From NCBI GenBank assembly GCA_964577295.1, contig CAZNYN010000042.1, positions 1 through 17,366 on the forward strand: a stretch of 17,366 bases of DNA. Direction: 5' to 3'. A program made the position numbers and the translations under genes. A model generated the notes under the pieces. The model was not told the DNA's origin. It searched no databases and was given only the letters and a program-made list of their open reading frames with translations. The DNA is from CAZNYN01 sp964577295. GTDB taxonomy: Bacteria > Synergistota > Synergistia > Synergistales > Synergistaceae. Shown one piece after another: positions 12,980 to 17,366 of the stretch (its first letter is position 1; each line of letters opens with the position of its first letter).

Positions 12980-13351
12980 ATGAAATACGTTGTAAAAAAT
13001 GCAAAAAAAATGGAACACTTCACTGCGGGCGACACGTGCATGGTAGCCGAAATTATGCACCCCAAAAATGAGACTCTGCCTTTTGACTGCCTATCCTTAG
13101 CTCATGCGGAGATAGCGGTGGGAGGAAGGACAGTACCTCACAAACTTTTGGGCTCATCCGAAATTTACTATATAATCTCCGGCACAGGTTCGCTCTTTAT
13201 AGAGGGCACAAAGACAGAACTTGTACCGGGCACTGCGGCTGCGATACCTCGGGGCTGTGAACAGTATGTTGTAAACGAAGGAAATATCCCTCTGGAATTT
13301 CTCTGCATTGTCACTCCGAAGTGGAAAAAAGAAGAGGAAATAATTCTTTAA
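12980..13351 (+). CDS. Small single-domain cupin protein
   Basis: 123 residues, one cupin_2 barrel. Motif 1 is seen as PHKLLGSSEIYYIISGTGSLFIEG (His54, Glu61) spread over two strands, followed by ELVPGTAAAIPRGCEQYVVNEG as motif 2. In motif 2 the metal-binding His normally found as PxGxxH is Gln95, so the metal site is altered or absent; the first ligand pair is also reduced. Small cupins of this kind bind sugars, organic acids or metals, or act as isomerases; no substrate can be assigned. GAGGG precedes the ATG and a good promoter lies just upstream. The next gene begins after 127 bp, so the cupin may be mono- or polycistronic. Confidence 0.82.
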   Translation: MKYVVKNAKKMEHFTAGDTCMVAEIMHPKNETLPFDCLSLAHAEIAVGGRTVPHKLLGSSEIYYIISGTGSLFIEGTKTELVPGTAAAIPRGCEQYVVNEGNIPLEFLCIVTPKWKKEEEIIL

Positions 13352-13478
13352 TCCGCACTGCGTCGGATACTCAGGCGCGAAGTGATTCGATGAGTTAAAA
13401 TAATAAGCAGCCGCTGATTCGGTGCGTACCGTACCGTTACTCAGGCAAAATTGTGCCGCGGGCAAAGGAGCATACGCA

Positions 13479-14093
13479 TTGGATATAGAGAGACAAAATA
13501 TTTTTCTCGTACGCCACGGAAAACCGGAACTGCCTCACGGAGGGAAAATATACTACGGAGCGACAGACTTTCCTCTTTCCGAAGACGGGATAAAGTCAGC
13601 CAATCTTCTGTCGGCAGCTCTTCGCGATATAGACTTTGATGCCGTATTCTCAAGCACCATGTCTAGGGCGCGCAGAACAGCCGAAATAATATCAAACGGC
13701 ACGGAAATAAAAGAAATAAACGAACTGTGTGAGATAAATCTGGGAGAATGGGAGGGACGGGGCTTCGACGAAGTAAGAGAGCAATGGAAAGAAATTTATG
13801 AAAAGCGCGGTGCGTCATTTGATTCAGTGGCGCCGCCCGGAGGAGAATCCTTTATAGAGCTTCAGAAAAGGACAGTCCCTGCATTTGAAAAAATACTCTC
13901 CGAATGCGACGCGAAAAACATCCTCATCGTTTCTCACGGCGGAGTAATGTGGACATTGATGTGTCACTATTTTAACTTCAAACTCAACGACATGTTCTTC
14001 TATCTGACAGATTACTGCGGAATACATCTGCTGCAAAGAGAAAATAAACTCCTGCGGCTGAAAAAATACAACTGGTCTCCCAATATAACATAA
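13479..14093 (+). CDS. Histidine phosphatase (phosphoglycerate mutase-like) family protein
   Basis: 204 residues from a TTG start. The catalytic motif is Arg12-His13-Gly14 (FLVRHGKPE); further active-site marks are SRARRTAE (62-69), LGEWEGR (88-94, general-acid Glu region) and VSHGGVMW (151-158, His153). The protein thus has all residues of the two-histidine phosphatase family, whose members include alpha-ribazole phosphatase (CobC) and broad phosphomonoesterases. No cobalamin genes are nearby, so the substrate stays open. A longer frame opens at a GTG at 13422, but AAAGGAG at 13464-13470, 8 bases before the TTG, and the alignment of the first strand decide for 13479. It follows the cupin by 127 bp; the TPR gene follows after 34 bp. 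Confidence 0.88.
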   Translation: MDIERQNIFLVRHGKPELPHGGKIYYGATDFPLSEDGIKSANLLSAALRDIDFDAVFSSTMSRARRTAEIISNGTEIKEINELCEINLGEWEGRGFDEVREQWKEIYEKRGASFDSVAPPGGESFIELQKRTVPAFEKILSECDAKNILIVSHGGVMWTLMCHYFNFKLNDMFFYLTDYCGIHLLQRENKLLRLKKYNWSPNIT

Positions 14094-14127
14094 TCCGGAA
14101 GAATTTCAGAGAAAGAGGGGACTCAAA

Positions 14128-14658
14128 ATGGCAGAAAGGCACAGAGGCAGCTTTACCGCGGTAATAGTAATCATAATAGCATTGGCCCTGATGGGTGCGT
14201 CCGGATATCTTATTGCGGAAATGATGAAAAACAAAAGCACGGCAAAGGGACAGGCCGCTTTTGAGAGCGGACGCTACGAAGAAGCTTTCGAATACTACAA
14301 AGAAGCGGACAAATACAGCCTGCGTCCAGATGCAAAAGTAGTGAAGGGACTTGCGCAAAGTGCCTCCGAATCCGGAAACACCGAAGATGCTCATAAAAAT
14401 TACAAAAAACTCATAGTTATGGAACCAAACGACAAAGACGCTCGATATGAGTATGGAAAGCTCTGCATAAAAGAAAAAGAATACAAAACAGCGGAGGAAC
14501 AAGTACGGGCCTTAAGAGCGATGAACGATGCCAAAGCGTCCGAATATGCGGACGAACTCACGGGAGCAATACAGACTGCCAGAGTAAAGGGAGTCTTCGG
14601 AGATCTGCTGAAAAAAATAGCCCCCGCGATAACAGGCGGACTCCTTGACGGTGATTAG
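14128..14658 (+). CDS. Membrane-anchored TPR protein
   Basis: 176 residues: a short basic cytoplasmic start (MAERHRGS), one membrane helix (about 9-31) and then tetratricopeptide-like helical pairs from about 40 to 140. The best repeats are GQAAFESGRYEEAFEYYKEA (about 42-61) and DARYEYGKLCIKEKEYKTAE (about 109-128). The topology suggests a helix anchor with the TPR domain outside the cytoplasm, a scaffold for protein contacts. The C-terminus has a hydrophobic Gly-rich end (LLKKIAPAITGGLLDGD). AGAGGGG precedes the ATG. The next gene begins 10 bp after this stop. No partner can be named; the downstream secreted proteins are the obvious candidates. Confidence 0.8.
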   Translation: MAERHRGSFTAVIVIIIALALMGASGYLIAEMMKNKSTAKGQAAFESGRYEEAFEYYKEADKYSLRPDAKVVKGLAQSASESGNTEDAHKNYKKLIVMEPNDKDARYEYGKLCIKEKEYKTAEEQVRALRAMNDAKASEYADELTGAIQTARVKGVFGDLLKKIAPAITGGLLDGD

Positions 14659-14668
14659 GACAAGGCCC

Positions 14669-15637
14669 ATGAACATAAAATCCATATTAACAATTCTTGC
14701 GGCGATACTCATTGCGGCTGTTCCTGCCTCACGGGCTCACGCGGAAGTAAAACAGATGTCTGTCTTGATGACGGACAAACACAGGAAAATATGCGATATC
14801 CCCGTCTACCTTGTGCTCGAACCCGGTTTCAGCTTTGCCGATACCAAAGAAGGCTGCTTTGACAACAACAAAAAAGTCTCGCTCGAAATATCGGAAATCC
14901 GCATACCCTATGAAAAACTCCTTATGGAGTTTGACGGTGAAGGGCTGAAAAAAGCAGGGATGAGCCTCAAAATGCGTTCCGAATTCCTATGGAACGGATC
15001 TCGTGCCGTGCTGCTCAAAATATTCCACAAGAACAACAAAACAGTAATGGGCAAATGGATTCTGATTGTCGATAAAGGCGAAAACAGCTGGATGATAAGC
15101 GGTCTCTACGACTCAAAGAACCAGGCAAGGGGAGAAGCTGTGCTTCGCATGATAAAATCTTCATGCTGGTACGAAGAAGAAAAAACGGCGGAACAGGAAT
15201 CTACGCCTACAGGCAGCATAAAGACAGACAAAAGCCCGATGCGCTTGGCCGGTTTAAGGCAGGGAGCGCTCGTCTACACAAAAGACGGAATCCTCCCGAC
15301 AAAGAGCACAGACGGAGCTCTCTTTGTAATATCCAGACTTAAAAACAAAAACTTCCTGACACCCGAAAAAAGAAGCGCCTATGCGAAAGAAAAATTAGCG
15401 GAGGTGGAGAAAGGCAGAAAAATATCAGTAATATCAGAAAACGAAGTAATGATTGACGGGCTCCCGGGTATAGAACTCACAGCCTACACCGAAGAGGGAG
15501 AAAGAACACTCATAACCCAAACAGCACTCTTTGACACATCCGACATCCACATGATGGTCGGCATAGCGCAGGGAGACACAATAACAAACATGGAACTGTT
15601 CCACACATTAGCCGCGACATACAGACGCGGAATATAA
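14669..15637 (+). CDS. Secreted protein of unknown function
   Basis: 322 residues. MNIKSILTILAAILIAAVPA followed by SRAHA is a clear Sec signal peptide with cleavage after Ala25. The mature part mixes alpha and beta segments and is neutral to basic. A hinge-like hydrophilic stretch near 180-200 (EEEKTAEQESTPTGSIKTDK) seems to split it into two domains of similar size, each containing a short Gly-Leu-Pro or Gly-Leu-Tyr segment. No domain family is recognised; residues such as MISGLYDSKNQARGEAVLR resemble the LpoB- or DUF-type extracytoplasmic proteins only vaguely. The frame is open from a TTG at 14645 overlapping the TPR gene, but AGGA at 14657-14660 and the signal peptide favour the ATG at 14669. 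The PDZ gene follows after 22 bp. Confidence 0.72.
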   Translation: MNIKSILTILAAILIAAVPASRAHAEVKQMSVLMTDKHRKICDIPVYLVLEPGFSFADTKEGCFDNNKKVSLEISEIRIPYEKLLMEFDGEGLKKAGMSLKMRSEFLWNGSRAVLLKIFHKNNKTVMGKWILIVDKGENSWMISGLYDSKNQARGEAVLRMIKSSCWYEEEKTAEQESTPTGSIKTDKSPMRLAGLRQGALVYTKDGILPTKSTDGALFVISRLKNKNFLTPEKRSAYAKEKLAEVEKGRKISVISENEVMIDGLPGIELTAYTEEGERTLITQTALFDTSDIHMMVGIAQGDTITNMELFHTLAATYRRGI

Positions 15638-15659
15638 AAGACAAAGGCGTGATATAAAG

Positions 15660-16487
15660 ATGAAAATAAAAATATATTCGGCTGCAATACTGATATCCCT
15701 GCTCTCCGCGGCTACGGCTCAGGCGTGGACACCGCCGCCCCCTCCGCCCCCGCATCACCACCACTACTACGACTCGTACTACTACTATTACGACGGCCCA
15801 TCATCGATATACGACTTGGCCCTTCTGCTTCAAGTAATAGAGAGGAATGAGGCGAACAAGGCAGAGAGAGAGCGAGCCGAACAGGAAAAAAAACAGCGCA
15901 TAGCTCAGCTCCGCGACAGAACTGCTGCAAGTGTTAAAACAGAAATAGACCATGTGACGGAATTGGCAAACAAAACCGGCACAGACAACGCGATAGAAAC
16001 TGTAACCAACTACTGGCAGCAGAAGGGACAGAGGACATTCCTCGATGACCGCAACGGCAAAGCAGTGCTTAAAGTCACCGGCTTTGACGAAAACATAATC
16101 ATGGAATACATCTTCATGAGAGAATTTAAAGAAGTGACGGTAAAAATGTCGGCACCGGACTACCGAGTAAGCGAAGAGCGCCACTCATACTACAAAGAGC
16201 CTCTTCCCGCATCTCCGACAAAAAAATACCTCGGCTTTGAAATTTATGACAAAGCAAAATCCCCTGACGGACACTTAATAATCACCTCAGTAGCCGAAAA
16301 CACGGCGGCTTTCTACTTAGGTATAAAAGACGGAGACACATTAGTCAAAATAGACGAATACGACACAAAACACATCGACGGAGCCAGAGTAACGGCCTAT
16401 GTCGAAAACAGAGCACAGGCTAAATCAAAAGTAAAACTCACAATAGGAAGCCAGGGCAAAACCAGAACAGTAGAGATACAGCTATAA
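15660..16487 (+). CDS. Secreted PDZ-domain protein with Pro/His/Tyr-rich N-terminus and coiled coil
   Basis: 275 residues. The signal peptide ends at AQA (residues 20-22). The mature N-terminus is striking: seven Pro, four His and then a Tyr/Asp run (about 25-46), which could bind metal or a surface polymer. A charged coiled-coil-like helix follows (about 58-88, rich in Glu, Lys, Arg). A middle domain (about 95-180) is unrecognised. The C-terminus (about 189-275) has a PDZ pattern: YLGFEI, ITSVAENTAAFYLGIKDGD, TLVKIDEYD and VKLTIGSQGKTRTVEIQL. No protease domain is attached, so it is likely an adaptor or peptide-binding factor in the envelope. It follows the secreted protein by 22 bp; a ribosome site (AAAGG) is present but weak. 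Confidence 0.8.
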   Translation: MKIKIYSAAILISLLSAATAQAWTPPPPPPPHHHHYYDSYYYYYDGPSSIYDLALLLQVIERNEANKAERERAEQEKKQRIAQLRDRTAASVKTEIDHVTELANKTGTDNAIETVTNYWQQKGQRTFLDDRNGKAVLKVTGFDENIIMEYIFMREFKEVTVKMSAPDYRVSEERHSYYKEPLPASPTKKYLGFEIYDKAKSPDGHLIITSVAENTAAFYLGIKDGDTLVKIDEYDTKHIDGARVTAYVENRAQAKSKVKLTIGSQGKTRTVEIQL

Positions 16488-16544
16488 AAACAGAGTGAAT
16501 AAATTCTGCAGAAGCGGATGTTTGCATAGCGGAAGGAGAGAGAG

Positions 16545-17156
16545 ATGACTCTAAGCAATAAATTCGGCATCACAGACCACGCGGAACTTGATAGGATAGA
16601 AGAGAGAATAAGCAAAGCCAAAGCCCTTGAACTGTTTGAGACGGGAACCTTGGAAACTTTTGAAGTCGGTACATTTGCCGGGCTGTCGGCAATACACAAA
16701 TTTCTATTTGAAGAAGTATATGATTTTGCGGGGAAAATTCGTGACGTCAACATCGCAAAGGGCAGCTTCCGCTTTGCACCTTTAATGTATCTGGAGAGCG
16801 CGTTGAAACATATTGATAAAATGCCTCAGTCAACATTTGACGAGATAGCGGAAAAATATGTTGAAATGAACATAGCCCACCCGTTCCGCGAAGGCAATGG
16901 AAGAAGTACGAGAATATGGCTCGATGCAATTTTTAAGAAAGAACTGCATAGAGTTGTCGATTGGAGCTGTGTGGATAAAGAAGATTATCTGATGGCAATG
17001 GAACGCAGCCCCATAAAAGATGTTGAGATAAAAACTCTGCTGAAAAAAGCACTTACCGATAAAATCGCAGACAGAGATGTTTATATGAAAGGTATTGATG
17101 CCAGCTACCACTATGAGGGCTACAATACATATAAAACAGGAAGCCTCCCTCAATAG
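16545..17156 (+). CDS. fic: Fic family adenylyltransferase, class III (self-inhibited)
   Basis: 203 residues, a minimal Fic protein. The catalytic motif HPFREGNGR spans 112-120 (His112 base, Glu116 metal ligand, Arg120), so it should transfer AMP or another NMP from a nucleotide to protein hydroxyls. The flap region is seen around FAGKIRDVNIAKGSFRFAP (61-79). Near the C-terminus SYHYEG (187-192) fits the inhibitory consensus (S/T)xxxE(G/N), with Ser187, Glu191 and Gly192, which places it in class III, where a C-terminal helix blocks the active site. No separate antitoxin gene precedes it; only 57 bp lie between the PDZ stop and this ATG, with AAGGAG as ribosome site. The target is unknown. 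It may be part of the upstream series or an independent gene. Confidence 0.92.
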   Translation: MTLSNKFGITDHAELDRIEERISKAKALELFETGTLETFEVGTFAGLSAIHKFLFEEVYDFAGKIRDVNIAKGSFRFAPLMYLESALKHIDKMPQSTFDEIAEKYVEMNIAHPFREGNGRSTRIWLDAIFKKELHRVVDWSCVDKEDYLMAMERSPIKDVEIKTLLKKALTDKIADRDVYMKGIDASYHYEGYNTYKTGSLPQ

Positions 17157-17232
17157 GGCTGATTTACAGAGATTAGCACTCTATATGCACATACGGTAAA
17201 AGAACAAAAGACGACAGGGCCGTAAAAAACAG

Positions 17233-17262
17233 TTGCAAAATCACTGCTTTACATGCTAAACT
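17233..17262 (+). promoter_or_regulatory. Probable tRNA promoter
   Basis: TTGCAA (17233-17238) and TAAACT (17257-17262) have an 18-bp spacer, with an extended -10 TG at 17254-17255. A transcript from here would start about 8 bases before the tRNA. Confidence 0.4.
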
Positions 17263-17276
17263 ACAGTTTGTCGCGC

Positions 17277-17353
<77 letters not shown>

Positions 17354-17366
17354 TTATAAAATCAGT

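Noticed and set aside
13352..13478. Possible attenuator or terminator between the cupin and the phosphatase (CGAA/TTCG with ACTC/GAGT)
   Set aside because: Stems are only four base pairs each with mismatches between, and there is no T-run.

Overview
The window (about 45-50% GC, with GTG and TTG starts beside ATG) most resembles a chromosomal segment of an anaerobic, amino-acid-fermenting member of the Synergistota. The best taxonomic marker is the truncated gene at the left edge. It ends in a Synerg-CTERM-type sorting signal: Gly-Gly-Cys, a hydrophobic helix and a Lys/Arg tail. A butyrate kinase/phosphotransbutyrylase pair, Na+-pumping decarboxylase subunits and a biotin operon fit the same lifestyle. 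This is inference from gene content; no phylogeny was run.

Layout. 1-156: end of a surface protein. 341-374: a near-perfect hairpin terminator serving both strands. 395-1153 (minus): an HdeD/DUF308 membrane protein preceded by a previously unannotated 39-codon reading frame interrupted by one in-frame TGA in the context Cys-Pro-Pro-TGA, a candidate small selenoprotein. 1202-3184 (minus): buk and ptb, which make ATP from an acyl-CoA. 3649-6398 (plus): two overlapping MATE exporters. 6404-9972 (minus): bioY-bioB-bioD-bioA, translationally coupled at two junctions and preceded by a BirA-like operator. 10078-11779 (minus): gamma-like and beta subunits of a Na+-translocating decarboxylase, a possible 39-aa membrane peptide and a strong terminator.

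The beta-subunit gene looks split by 100 Ns, but identical 55-bp sequences flank the gap. Collapsing them gives an intact 374-aa frame, so the break is a scaffolding artefact. The biotin operon next to it may supply the cofactor of the decarboxylase, whose alpha subunit is not in the window.

11982-12642 (minus): two short exported proteins of unknown function, one of only 55 aa. They diverge from a plus-strand series across a 337-bp intergenic region rich in inverted repeats. The plus-strand series is a cupin, a histidine phosphatase (TTG start), a membrane-anchored TPR protein, a secreted protein, a secreted PDZ protein with a Pro/His/Tyr-rich linker, and a Fic adenylyltransferase carrying its own inhibitory motif. 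The close spacing of the TPR, secreted and PDZ genes suggests one envelope-associated function, but no known system is recognised. The window closes with tRNA-Arg(CCU), which has one mismatch in its acceptor stem.

Most noteworthy: the CPPU candidate, the BioB with an altered auxiliary-cluster ligand set, the collapsible gap, and several small genes that a normal length cutoff would miss.
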